A DNA stretch of 64,000 nucleotides from contig CM031628.1 in assembly GCA_018398815.1 (NCBI GenBank), forward strand, positions 12,150,366-12,214,365. The letters are read 5' to 3'. Below the pieces are notes generated by a model. It worked only from the letters and a program-made list of their open reading frames with translations. It was not told where the DNA came from and searched no databases. The translations under genes were made by a program, and so were the position numbers. Shown piece after piece: positions 1 to 12,595 of the stretch (position 1 is the first letter of the stretch; every line of letters starts with the position of its first letter). The stretch comes from Conus ventricosus (lineage: Eukaryota; Mollusca; Gastropoda; Neogastropoda; Conidae).

Positions 1-3000
1 AGTCCTGTCACTCTGTCTACCTCCCTTCAGGCTGTAGCTGCGAGAGTCACTCTCCACAGACTGTGACAATCTGTTCCCTTTATCTCTCACCTTCTGTCCC
101 GGTTTGTCGTCAGGACCTTGTCAGTCTGATAGAAGAACTTCTCGACTTTTTTTGCTGTTGGGTGACTTTAACGGTCACAATCCTCTTTGGGGTAGTGCCG
201 GTACGTCATCCAGAGGTCTGCTAATTGAGGATGTCCTTTCAGACTTGGATTTGTGTTGTCTGAATGACGGATCTGCAACTTATCTCCACTCTTCCTCAGG
301 TTCACTTTCGTGTTTAGATTTGTCGGTTTGTGACCCCTCGCTGGTCCTGGACTATGAGTGGTCTGTCCATGACGATCTGCACGGAAGTGACCATTTCCCT
401 GTCCTTCTACAACCTGTATTAACTGCACATGTCTCTGTCTCTCAGCATCTCAATTATAAGAAAGCAAACTGGGATCTATTTGCAGCCCACTATTTCCAAG
501 GAGTTCCAGGACAACTGGATTTTCTTCAGAGTCCGGACCCAGCAGAATCTCTGACTAATACTATGATTAAATGTGCTAAAGCCTGTATTCCGTGTCTTCT
601 GACAAACTTCAAATGCCAAAAACACCCTGGTTTGATTCAGATTGCCAACAAATTTCCAAAGTCCGAAAACGGGCTCAGCGTCAGGTATACCATCGACCTT
701 CGGGTCCCAACGCTCGAGCCCATCAAAAACTCCGTGTAAATCAAGACACACTTTTAAAATCAGTAAACGTCGGTCCTGGAGAAGCTTCTGCTTCAGGCTG
801 ACATCAAAAACTTCTAAGAAAAAAGTGTGGGAACATCATTAAGAAAATCAAAGGGAAGAACACCTGTCCCACTGTGAACCATCTCAAGTTTTCGGATTCT
901 TTAATAACAGAGAAGAAAGCAGTTGCTAATCTGCTTGCTTCAACCATTGAAAAGAATTCCTCCTCTTCTAATAAATCAGTCACTTTTGTCAAAAACAAAG
1001 CCCTAAAAGAAAAATCACCCTGCAACTTTTCATCAGACAACATGGAAGACTACAATCTTCCTTTCACATTAAACGAACTGAAATCTGCCTTACTCTCTTG
1101 CAGCGATTCCTCTCCAGGTATAGATGACATTCATTATCAACTATTGAAACATCTTCCGCAAGAAGGTCTGAACTCCTGTTACAGGTATACAACCACGTGT
1201 GGACTACAGGTTGCTTTCCACCCTCTTGGCGGAAAGCCTCATTATTCCCATCCCCAAACCTGGAAAAAGATCTTTCTAATCCATCTAACTACCGTCCCAT
1301 AGCTTTGACCAGCTGTGTCTGTAAATTGATGGAAAAAATGGTCAACTGTAGGCTCATGTGGAAACTCGAAAACCGATGGCCTTTTGGCGAAAGAACAGTG
1401 TGGTTTCCGCAAAACATCGTAGTACAGTTGACCATTTGATTCGTCTGGAATCTACACTTAGGAACGCTTTTTAAACAGACAGCATGCAGTGGCAATTTTC
1501 TTCGACTTGGAGAAGGCCTACGATACACCTGGAAGTCGGGATACTTCATTGATCTCCACGATCTGGGTTTTCGAGGTCATCTTCGCTTTTTATTCAAAAT
1601 TTTTTGGCAGAACGACAGTTTCAGGTCCGGGTTGGCACCACTCTCTCTGATGTCCACGAGCAGGAGTTGGGTGTTCCCCAGGGGAGCATACTGTCTCCTG
1701 CCCTCTTTAGTATTAAAATCAACAACATTGTGAAATCAGTTCAGCAGGGTTCAGACTGCTCATTGTTTGTGGATGATTTCGCTGTCTACGCAACTGGAAG
1801 CCTGTACCCGAGTGTCCAGCGCAGGCTCCACTTTGCGTAGATAAAATCCATCGATGGGCGGATGAAAACGGTTTCACTTTTCTCCAACAAAGACGCAGTG
1901 TATTCACTTCCATAATTTCCGTCAGTTTTTCCAGATCCTGAAATTCAAGTTGGGAAATTTCCCATTCCAGCTGTTTAAAGAGGCCAAATTTCTGGGAGTT
2001 ATTTTTGACCAGAAACTTAACTTTCTCAGCCATATTAAAAACCTCAAAACTGCTTGCCAGAAAGCACTGAATATTCTGCGGGTCGTAGCACACACCGACT
2101 GGGGCGCTGATAAGAAAACTTTGTTGCCCTCTACAGAGCCCTGGTCCGTTCAAAACTGGACTACGGTTGTGCTGTCTACGGCTCGCAAGATACGTCTTAC
2201 CTCAAACTCTTGGACCCTATCCACCATCAAGGGCTTCGTCTCTGTCTTGGAGCGTTCCGCACCACCCCTGTGTACAGCCTGTACGCAGAGGCAGGTGAAC
2301 CTTCACTGTCCAACCGCAGGCTGAAACTGTCTTTGAATTATTACATCCGACTGTTCTCAGAACCGCAGAATCCTCGCCTATGACTGTGTTTTTGACCCTC
2401 CGTTCCAAAGTAAGTTTGAAACAAACCCGAATGTATTCCGCCGTTTGGGCTTCGTATGCAGCCTCAGTGCGGAATGCGGGTATAGACCTGGGAGTAGTTT
2501 CCGATTTTTCCAAGTTTCACGGATCAACCTCCATGGACCTTTTTCACACCAGAGATTCGTTTTGATCTCGCAGCTTTCCGTAAGGAGTCTACCAGCTCTC
2601 TGGCGTACAGGCTTTGTATGCCGAGCTCTGTTCCAATTCCCATCCTATCAAAAAGTTTTCACACTGACGGTTCCAAGTCTGAGGATGGAGTGGCCTGTGC
2701 AGCCTACTGCCCTGGGGCTCCTTCTCAGATATTGTTGGAACATATACATTCAGATGCTTCTGTCTATTCTGCTGAACTTACTGCTCTAGTACTGGCTTTG
2801 AAGATAATCTCCCATTCTTCGAGGAGGGACTTTCTGGTTCTGTCGGATTCGCTGTCCGCTTTGGAGGCCATAGCTGGCCGCAACCTTCAGCATCCAGAAC
2901 TTTTACTTTTTTTTGAACTTTTTAGCAAGTTGAAGGCGGACGGTTACAACATTACTCTTGCTTGGGTTCCTGGCCATGTTGGCATCGGCGGGAACGAAAT

Positions 3001-3426
3001 GGTTGATCGTTTAGCCAAGAACGCCACAAGAGAGAAACTGTCCAACACTTATATCCCTGCTCAGATGTGAAACGAAAATTAACGATTATGTGAGAGACCT
3101 CTGGCAGGAGGATTGGAACACACAGACGAATAACAAACTCTTTCAGATCCGTCCAAACCTTCAGAGTTCCTCCCATCCACGTCGGAGGTCGTAAAGAGGA
3201 AACGGTTCTGTGCCGGCTGCACACCGGCCATTCGTATTTTACCCATGCTTACCTTTAAAGAGTGAAGAAGCTCCGTGGTGCATTCCATGTCATGCGCCAC
3301 TCACAATGAAACATGTTCTTTTAGAGTGTTGGGACTTGCACGATGTGAGACACAAACATTTTACAGCGGAGTCCATGAAGATCCTGTTCAGGGATGTCCC
3401 GCCTGATGTGATCCTTGAGTTTTGAG
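1..3426 (+). pseudogene. Broken endonuclease / reverse transcriptase / RNase H polyprotein of the LINE
   Basis: Conserved pieces occur in the right order but in changing frames. From 161 comes GDFNGHNPLWG, the endonuclease motif with its catalytic Asp and Asn; near 386 the SDHFPV motif. The RT follows with a YRPIA block near 1290, GVPQGS near 1670 and a FVDD catalytic box near 1766. RNase H runs from about 2657 to 3040 with the expected acidic residues (TDGS, SAELTAL, LSDSLSAL, GNEMVDRLA). A CxxC-H-C knuckle lies near 3270-3330. At least seven frame changes or stops separate these blocks, so no functional protein is expected. The first bases of the window already belong to the endonuclease domain. 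Confidence 0.88.
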
Positions 3427-3638
3427 AGAGATTAACATTTTTCATCTGATTTAAGATTTTATGGCAGAAAGATTTTTAACAAAGTTTCTGGTGCGTTTGT
3501 AGACGATGTCATTTAACGAGATGTATGAAAGTTTTTTTATAATTTTTTTATTATGACTGGTGAGTTGATTTAACGTGGTGACAGCCCTGATATGGCCCTT
3601 TGCGGTCGGCTGGGCTATAAGCAACATTATCTTATCTA
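1..3638 (+). mobile_element. Degenerate non-LTR retrotransposon (LINE, I/Jockey group with RNase H), 5' end outside window
   Basis: The segment reads as one long retrotransposon on the + strand: the end of an AP-endonuclease domain, a reverse transcriptase, an RNase H domain and a C-terminal zinc-knuckle, then a 3' UTR ending near 3638 in a short ATCTT-rich tail. Endonuclease, RT and RNase H in this order is the I-type layout; the sequence style also resembles Jockey-group elements, so I do not choose between them. The last 55 bases are found again, in antisense, at 45169-45223 and 60268-60314, which fixes the 3' terminus. The 5' end and its target duplication are outside the window, so age and length cannot be judged. 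It lies in an intron of the SIK3-like gene, in the same orientation. Confidence 0.9.
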
Positions 3639-5943
<2,305 letters not shown>

Positions 5944-7246
5944 TGTAGACATTGGCAACAAGTCTAGGCTTGACATAGTCCAAAATATGGGCATTTGAGC
6001 CATCCTCGGAGCCCTGAGGTCCACCCCAATCTGTGAGATGGAGAAGATTGCCAACCTTGAGCCAGTGGGAAGAAGACTTGACCTAAAAGCCTTGACGCAG
6101 GGTGATAAACTATACCGCCTTCCCTTGCCCCCACTCCATCAAAGACTCTCACAGGCCACCAAGAATCCTCTCAAACGTCAGAGCCCCAAGCACCAGTCCA
6201 AGGCCCAGAGAGACCAGCATGCTGACACCCTTCAGACAGAAGGCACCGCCTGCCAAGATCTCGTCATGCCTGACTGGAGTCTTGACCAAGAGATGGACAC
6301 CTCCATCAGTCTCGGTGTTCCCAGAATCACCAACAGGGATCAGCCACCTCCAGTTCTCAAAGCTCTAGCTCAGGTCATGATTGAAGATACATACACTCCC
6401 AACTCCTGGATCCATGTCTACACGGACGGATCAGCTGAGGAAGCCGCACACAATGGAGGCAGTGGAGTACACATAAGATTTCCTAATGGAGACTGCAGAA
6501 ACATTGCGGTCCCTGGAGGAAAGCTCTGTATCAACTTCAGAGCCGAAGTCCTAGCCATCAGAGAAGCAGAAGGCTTCCTCTCCTCCTGTGGAAGATCCCT
6601 CACCAGCATCGCCATCTTCACAGATTCCATGTCCACTCTCCAGGCCCTCGACTCCCCCGATCCTCACCCTCTGATCCAATCCTTTAAGGCCTCCCTTGTC
6701 ACTCTGACACAGGAAACTCCAACTACCCTCCAGTGGGTCCCTGCCTACGTTGGCTTCCCTGGAAATGAGCATGCTGACCGATTAGTAAAGGCCGGAAGCC
6801 AGCTCCCCCAGCCAGCTCCCCCAACGATATATGAGGAATTCGTCACTCCTACGTGGTTCATTCAGAGCTGACTGGATTAAAACTAGCCAAGGCTAAGAGG
6901 CAACCAAGACCCCATCCACACACTGGAGAGGAAACAACAAACAATCATTTTCCACTTGCGCACTGGGCATTGTGGCCTGCATGCCCACCTGAAGAGGATA
7001 GGAGCCGCAGACTCAGCCCTGTGTCCCTGTGGACAAGCCGACCAGACACCAGCACATGTCCTCCAGGACTGTCCCCTCAATGAGGAGAGACGAGTGCCAG
7101 CCTGACCAGAAGGAGCAGACCTCGAGACAAAACTCTGGGGGACTGCCAGCAATATCCGCTGGACGGCCGAGTTTTCCGCCAGCCTTGGGGTCCGGCTGTA
7201 GCTGTGTAGCCGTCGAACACGGAAGAAGAAGATGTAGACATTGGCA
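5944..7246 (+). mobile_element. 5'-truncated non-LTR retrotransposon with intact target-site duplication
   Basis: A 14-bp direct repeat, TGTAGACATTGGCA, flanks the insert at 5944-5957 and 7233-7246. The insert (5958-7232, 1275 bp) carries only the C-terminal part of the polyprotein and a 3' UTR ending in CGAACACGGAAGAAGAAGA, a (GAA)n-type tail. Truncation at the 5' end, a GAA-rich tail and a 14-bp duplication are the signature of target-primed reverse transcription. It is a different family from the element at 1-3638, judged by its RNase H wording and tail. It sits in intron 1, sense with the host gene. Confidence 0.93.
6038..6871 (+). pseudogene. RNase H domain remnant of the truncated retrotransposon
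   Basis: The open stretch (277 residues from the first Met) starts after an in-frame TGA near 5998; the same frame upstream of that stop reads as the end of the RT domain, so the Met is not a real start. From about 6413 comes a full RNase H fold signature: YTDGS with the first catalytic Asp, FRAEVLAI with the Glu, FTDSMSTLQAL with the second Asp and GNEHADRL with the last Asp. A stop at 6869-6871 ends it early. Just beyond, other frames still carry the usual tail of these proteins, including RLRTGHCGLHAHL and a CPCG...TPAHVLQDC zinc-knuckle (about 6940-7080), so frameshifts are present. Without EN and RT it cannot move by itself. Confidence 0.85.
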
Positions 7247-8232
7247 TTCGGAGTAAATGTAGTCTGTATTTTCCTGATTGGATAAGTACTTTCTAAGTTT
7301 TTCAAAATTAAAGATTGGCTTTTATGGTAGTTTTGGTCTCTTTGTTTGAATGGGAATTAGTCATTTTATATAGCAAATGCAATGGTACTTTGGTTTTGCT
7401 TATTTATTTGTTTCTGTTAAGAGATGTGGACAATGGAAAATGACAGTACTTTGGTTATCGGGGTATTTTTTTTACGACAGGTTCAGTAAAGTGATCAGTT
7501 TTGCTCAGCAACACGTCGTTTTTGTCTTATAACTGAAGATAGTAAAATAATCATCTGTGCTGTGCAATGAAAGGTATGAGTGTGCTCCATTTTGTCTGTC
7601 TTACACAATTCCTTGTCTGAAATGTTTAGGTATGCTTTTCTAAATTTTTTTGTGTAATATTACCACAAACGATCAACATAACCGTGGTCTGAATATCCCT
7701 ACCTCTTCTTGTAGCTCTGTCTAAAGAAAAATGCTATTGAAACTGAACGTGTGTTATCAGTGAAAGAAAATGGAGGGATAGAAAGACAGTGTAAATATTG
7801 CCTTTTCTGTAGTGGAGACATGATGTCTTAATTCCAGAAACTGTTGATTATTCTCAAGATGAAACAGCATTCTTTCCTTTGCAACTGTTGTCAATCAGTT
7901 CCAAATTTTGTACAGTTGTTTCATGGTTTGAATACCAGAAAGGAATGACTTTTTAAAAGATTTCTGTTGTCGTTAGTAGATGACTTAGTATCTTAATACT
8001 TCAAACTACTCAAATATTTTTAGAATGAATATTTGTGACCCGCCATCATGAAACCAGTCAAAGCTTGATTATTGAGAGTTTTGTGGAGAAATACGTAGAT
8101 GTATAGAGGCCCATTCTGAGTGGTTGTAGGAAAATGACTATTTGGGCGTTTTGTTCAAGACTGATTTCATTAAAAATAATTTAAGCTATTATTAAAAACA
8201 AATGTAACATGCTTTTGTTGTCATGATTGTAT

Positions 8233-8236
<4 letters not shown>
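7247..8236. other. Intron 1, nothing recognisable
   Basis: About 1 kb of AT-rich unique-looking intron. I see no ORF of interest, no RNA gene and no repeat of note. Confidence 0.5.
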
Positions 8237-8273
<37 letters not shown>

Positions 8274-8335
8274 AGTCTGTCCATCTCTCTCTCTGTCTCT
8301 GTTTGTCTTTCTGTCTGTCTCTCTCTCACTCTCTA

Positions 8336-8401
<66 letters not shown>
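8237..8401 (+). repeat. (CT)n microsatellite followed by an 18-20 base C run
   Basis: CT dinucleotides interrupted by CTGT and CACT variants, ending in a C homopolymer near 8409-8422. Low-complexity ORFs across it (poly-Ser/Leu or Arg/Glu) are artefacts. Confidence 0.9.
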
Positions 8402-8405
<4 letters not shown>

Positions 8406-8665
8406 CACCCCCCCCCCCCCCCTTCTTGCCCTAATTTTTTTTTTCTTGTTGGTGATGGTGGTGTTTACTGGTTTCTTTTTCTTTTTCTTCTTTTTTTTTG
8501 TTAAAGGTTCTCATGCAAGTAATTGTTGCATTTTTTCATGTATTTGTTTGATTTGCTTTTTACTATTATTGATTTTTTTTCTTGCCCAGAGGGCTGGATG
8601 TAAAAACGTATTCATGCTTAGTCCACTACCCTCTTAAGATGAGATTCGTTCGTTCGTTTGTTCTT

Positions 8666-8717
8666 CTCTCTCTCTCTCTCCTCTCTCTCTCCTCTCTCTT
8701 CTCTCTCTCTCTCTCTC
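8666..8717 (+). repeat. (CT)n tract upstream of the exon 2 acceptor
   Basis: Pyrimidine-only repeat 45 to 97 bases before the exon 2 acceptor at 8763. It may act as an extended polypyrimidine tract, but a GTGACC branch-like site and a separate short CCCTGGTGTGCACAG acceptor lie between. Confidence 0.7.
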
Positions 8718-8762
8718 CACCCACCCACATGATCACTGTGACCGATTCCCTGGTGTGCACAG

Positions 8763-9046
8763 AGTGCGAGGAGCTGATCCGCAGCATGCTGGTGGTGGAC
8801 AGCGAGCGACGCATCACCATCGACCAGATCGTCGCCCACGCCTGGATGAGGCCCGCCGGGGAGGAGCAGGAGCACCTGGAGTTCCAGCAGCTCCTGCAGC
8901 AGTACAGCTCCCCGCCGCCCACCTCCCCACTCTCCTCACCCGCCTCAGGGGTGGTGGAGGGGACAGAGGGATCTGGAGGATCCGCTGTCGGAGCAGATCC
9001 TGGAGTACATGAAGCAGCTGGGCTGGACAGGCAGAGGACGGTGGAG
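8763..9046 (+). CDS. SIK3: SIK3 exon 2: end of kinase domain, linker, start of UBA
   Basis: The exon opens with ECEELIRSMLVVDSERR and reaches HAWM, the last helix of the kinase fold. A Gln/Pro/Ser linker follows, and then the UBA-domain start DPLSEQILEYMKQLG...DRQRTVE. The kinase part and the last ten codons are in one frame, but the UBA start (8970-9022) reads in another. One extra base in the G-rich run 8947-8969 and one missing base near 9021-9023 would explain it. The two changes cancel, so the exon still ends in phase 0 at GAG|GTGGGT. That is best explained by consensus errors in homopolymers, though a real double indel is possible. Length modulo three and both splice sites fit the neighbours. 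Confidence 0.92.
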
Positions 9047-10149
9047 GTGGGTCGCTGGCTGTGTGGGGCTCGTGCACTTTTCGCTTGTTTCTTTTCTTTA
9101 ATATTTTATTTAAATCATAAAAATTATTGAGAAAGCTCTGCCCAAAAAACGTTGACAAACAAATCACGAAACAAAACACAGCACGTTTCGATCTCTTGGG
9201 TCTTCTTCAGGCATGATACACAACACTCAGGACAACGGAAATTCATGAGCAATCGCATGTCTTCATCCGATGTGGAGCAAGATGGGCGTTGAATGTTTTT
9301 TTAAAAATTCACTTTTCAGTTGCGTTCTTTTCCGTTCTTGTCTGTCAGTTTATTTTGAATGACTTGTAGTACTTCTTTTTTTTTTTTCTTTTTTTTCAAA
9401 ACTTACATACGTGTTAAACTTTTTCGTCTGCATACGGAAAAAAGTTTTTGTGAAAATTGCCCCTTACGAAAATCCATTGTATTAAGAAAAGAAAAAGAAC
9501 TTGTGCCTGAACTTGTGAATAGTGTGTTTGCTTGACACAAGGAATCAAATTTTAGTTCAGCGGAAATGCCTTTTTGACATGTGGAAACCCTCTCAGCGGA
9601 GAGTGTATGCTTTTGTTTATAGTGTACTGTTGAAGGAAATTATTGGCAGAAATAACAAGAAAACAATACTAACAATAAACAATATCATTAAACACTTTAT
9701 CACAGACACTAAAGAAATAGGAACAAAAACTTTTTTTTTCTTTTTTCCCCCCTGACGTGTGAGATTTTTACACAAAGGTTTAGTATAGCTTATTGATTTT
9801 CATAAAACTGACACCATGTTATGTAATGAATCATAGTTGTATAGACTGTGGCAGCTCTATAACAGAACCAGCTGTGCTAGTGAGAACGATGGAGCCACAG
9901 TGTGACCTCAGTGGTTGGCCGGGCTAAAAACAACAGGACCCTGACTTGGGGAGGTGTGGGGGTGGGGTATATTTATAAAGCAGTTAGTTACTTTTTCTCC
10001 TTCTAGCTGAAAAAAAAAAGATTAATAAAGCAGTTAGTTACTTTTTCTCCTTCTAGCTGAAAAAAAAGAGATTAATTTAACTTAACTGATTTTTATTATG
10101 TATATACCACAGAATATAATTGAATGCATAGCATTCTTATTATAATGAT
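9047..10149. other. Intron 2, left part
   Basis: AT-rich intron. At 9126-9240 is a piece of dispersed repeat whose minus strand reads CCTGAAGAAGACCC...GATCGAAACGTGC. At 9974-10075 a 51-bp stretch with TTTTTCTCCTTCTAG is present twice in tandem, followed by A runs. Nothing coding. Confidence 0.5.
9126..9240 (-). repeat. Dispersed repeat fragment with CTGAAGAAG...CGAAACG motif
   Basis: The minus strand carries CTGAAGAAGACCCAAGAGAT immediately followed by CGAAACG. This arrangement is common in invertebrate retroelement UTRs, including Penelope-like elements, and is reminiscent of the hammerhead ribozyme core. The helices a ribozyme would need are not evident. Family assignment is tentative. Confidence 0.4.
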
Positions 10150-10745
10150 TGATTTTCATTGTGTTTTTATCATGTGAGCTCAAAATCATGTGGCCAGTGC
10201 AAACTCTGAACTATGTGTTTATGGGTGAATTGAATGTATATAATTCATGTTATCATTTCACTCCATTCAGGCCAGTGCAAACTCCGAACCATGTGTTACT
10301 GGGTGAATTGAATGTATATATCATTCATGTTATCATTTTACCATATTCAGGCCAGTGCAAACTCCGAACCATGTGTTACTAGGTGAATTGAATGTATATA
10401 TCATTCATGTTATCATTTCACGATGTTGAGGCCAGTGCAAACTGAACCATGTGTTACTAGGTGAATTGAATGTATATATCATTCATGTTATCATTTCACC
10501 ATATTCAGGCCAGTGCAAACTCTGAACCATGTGTTACTAGGTGAATTGAATGTATATATCATTCATGTTATCATTTCACGATGTTGAGGCCAGTGCAAAC
10601 TGAACCATGTGTTACTAGGTGAATTGAATGTATATATCATTCATGTTATCCTTTCACTATATTGAGGCCAGTGCAAACTCTGAACCATGTGTTACTATGT
10701 GAACTGAATGAATATAATTCATGTAATCATTTCTCTCCATTCTCT
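10150..10745 (+). repeat. Tandem array, 78-80 bp unit, seven copies
   Basis: The motif GGCCAGTGCAAACT recurs at about 10192, 10270, 10350, 10430, 10508, 10588 and 10666, so the unit is 78 or 80 bp. Two unit variants (CCATATTCAGG and CGATGTTGAGG) alternate, which suggests duplication of a dimer. It ends about 85 bases before exon 3. Confidence 0.93.
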
Positions 10746-10829
10746 TGCTAAACAGGTGGAGAGTGCTGACAGGTTTTGTGTCTGTTTTGCTCACAATCAA
10801 AAGGCTCAAATGGCGGTGAATGTTTGCAG

Positions 10830-11007
10830 TCTGTGCAAGCCAACAGCTACGACCACCACAGCGCCATCTTTTACCTCCTGCTGGACAAGTGCCGTAAACA
10901 TCCCCGCTCCCTCTCCCAACGTCTGGCCTCCACCTCCATCCACCCCCCACCTGAACTGCCGATAGTCACACGCACCCAGCGAAGGTCTTCCATCACCACT
11001 GGTGTCG
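10830..11007 (+). CDS. SIK3: SIK3 exon 3: UBA domain and following phospho-site
   Basis: The exon starts at a TGTTTGCAG acceptor in phase 0 and reads SVQANSYDHHSAIFYLLLDK, the core of the SIK UBA domain, which packs against the kinase lobe and allows LKB1 activation. A basic segment and PELPIVTRTQRRSSITTGV follow, corresponding to the RRPST-type site after the UBA in vertebrate SIKs. The donor is G|GTGAGT (phase 1). The last 55 bases of the exon plus its donor are copied 91 bp downstream, next to a run of 26 C, giving a second equally good donor at 11099. Confidence 0.95.
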
Positions 11008-11118
11008 GTGAGTCTACCCCCCCCCCCCCCCCCCCCCCCCCCAGAACTGCCGATAGTCACACGCACCCAGCGAAGGTCTTCCATCACCACTGGTGTCGGT
11101 GAGTCTACCCCTCCCCCC
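10953..11118 (+). repeat. 91-bp tandem duplication of the exon 3 end and its splice donor
   Basis: The stretch beginning GAACTGCCGATAGTCACACG and ending in GGTGTCGGTGAGTCTACCC occurs at 10953 and 11044, separated by a C run at 11017-11042. The copies are essentially identical where they overlap, so the event is young. The second donor is GT at 11099-11100. Confidence 0.97.
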
Positions 11119-11249
11119 CCCCCCTCCAGCATCCTCTCCACATCCCACATCAGCATTGTAGCAGTGCCATACACAGCCGTGCCCATCTATGTCTTATCAT
11201 TGTAGCAGCGGCAATCCACAGGGAGCAGTCAATACCAGGTGGTTGTTAT

Positions 11250-11697
11250 TGACTGTATGAATGAGGTGCATGCCTTCGGTTAGATACCTCGCTTTAGGCG
11301 CTTTACAATCCATACTCCAGGCTGCTTACGTGGCTAGACCTGACTGAAGACCAGGTTGCTGGCACTAAATGCTGGTTTCCTGTGTCATTCTATCAAATAT
11401 TAGTCACTTACTTTTTCACTCATTCCCTCAGTTTTTCACAGAGGATACATAAATATGTAAGTATCCTCCAAACCAAATGGCTAAACTGGCCTTCTGTTCC
11501 TAAAGTTGGTGATGGGATTATAACTCTGCACAGGATGTTAATGTGTGCGTTATCACTTATAGTTTATAGTCTCATTTGTAGGCTTTTTTAAAAAAACAGA
11601 ACGAGAAGCAATGTCAACTCGGAGATAATAATCCTGCAAGTACTGGAACAGCCTGGTTGAGATTCAAACCAGTAACCACAGGATCAGTAGGATAATA
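11250..11697 (-). mobile_element. tRNA-derived SINE, antisense copy 1 (head truncated)
   Basis: Homologous along its length to the copy at 11698-12235. Shared blocks include GCGCTTTACAATC, a tandem pair of GTTTCCTGTGTCAT-like segments, GGCCAAACTGGCCT and GTTGGTGATGGGATT. At its right end only the B-box side of the tRNA-like head is present (GATTCAAACC), and the rest is cut where copy 2 begins. About 450 bp, more diverged than copy 2. Confidence 0.75.
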
Positions 11698-12235
11698 ATG
11701 ATAAGAAGAAGAATAATAATGAATACTTATATAGCGCCTATTCTCGGCTAGAGGCCAAGCTCTAAGCGCTTTACAATCAGCACTCATTTACACAACGGGC
11801 TGCCTACCTGGGTAGTGCCGACTGAAGAGCTGCCAGCTGGCGCTTCATTCAGTCGTTTCCTGTGTCATCCAGTCAGTATTGTTCAATATCGATCACTCAT
11901 TTTCCTTACTTCCTTCATTCTTTCCATTTCTCACGCAGGGTGCATGCTATGTGTAACGTGTCATCCATACCAATGGCCAAACTGGCCTACTCTTCTGAAA
12001 GTTGGTGATGGGATTTTACGTGTGTGCAAGATGTTATGCGTGCGTTCACACACGGAACCTCGGTTTATAGTCTCATTTGAAGGACTGTATGGGAAATGGA
12101 GTCTGATCCAATGTTAACTCCGAGGGAAAAATCCCCCTGTACCGAAACGCCCCAGTGGAGGTTCGAACCCGCAACCCCAGGATCACCAAGATTACGAGTA
12201 CGGCGCTCTACCAACTGAGCGATTCCGGCTCATGA
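11698..12235 (-). mobile_element. tRNA-derived SINE, antisense copy 2 (complete head)
   Basis: On the minus strand it starts with a tRNA-like head (12231 back to about 12164). The head has an A box (CGCTCAGTTGGTAGAGCG) and a B box (GGTTCGAACC), then a long body, and finishes in an ATT-rich tail (plus strand AATAATAATGAATAC near 11710). The head resembles a tRNA with anticodon loop CTCGTAA (Thr-CGT-like), but the anticodon and T stems no longer pair, so it is a SINE promoter and not a tRNA gene. Confidence 0.8.
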
Positions 12236-12239
12236 GTCT

Positions 12240-12595
12240 GATACTCTATTTAATGGACCTGTTTCGGCCCCACCAGAAAAAGATAGAGCATTGCTGCTGG
12301 GTCGCTTTGGCGATTTGGTGAGTCGAATGCAAAAGCTTCAAATAACTCATTGCTAAGGCAGTTTTTATAGTTTGAAATAGAGACAAAGCGTCTGCCTTAG
12401 GGGATTTTGTCCCTTGAACCGCACCAGGTTGTTGCCCCTTATACCCATTATGGGGCCTTCTGTAGTTCCCAGTCTTCTGCCTTTCAGACTAACTCACAGT
12501 TCCTCAGTCTGCATATACAGACGTTGATTGGTCTTTACTCTAGAGCTCTGCCATGTACAGATATTTGTGAATTTGTATACTGGCTCCCCTATACA
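12240..12595. other. Intron 3, unique-looking spacer
   Basis: Between the SINE pair and the large minisatellite. Nothing recognised; the last 60 bases contain degenerate starts of the array (CATATACAGACG near 12511). Confidence 0.5.

Noticed and set aside
1..3426. Host reverse-transcriptase or RNase H gene
   Set aside because: Multiple frameshifts and stops and a LINE-type 3' tail that recurs elsewhere; it is a dead retrotransposon.
8755..9012. Alternative-frame ORF over SIK3 exon 2
   Set aside because: Shadow of the kinase/UBA exon in another frame.
12164..12231. tRNA-Thr gene on the minus strand
   Set aside because: A and B boxes and a CTCGTAA loop are present, but the anticodon and T stems do not pair, and the sequence is the head of a longer repeated element.
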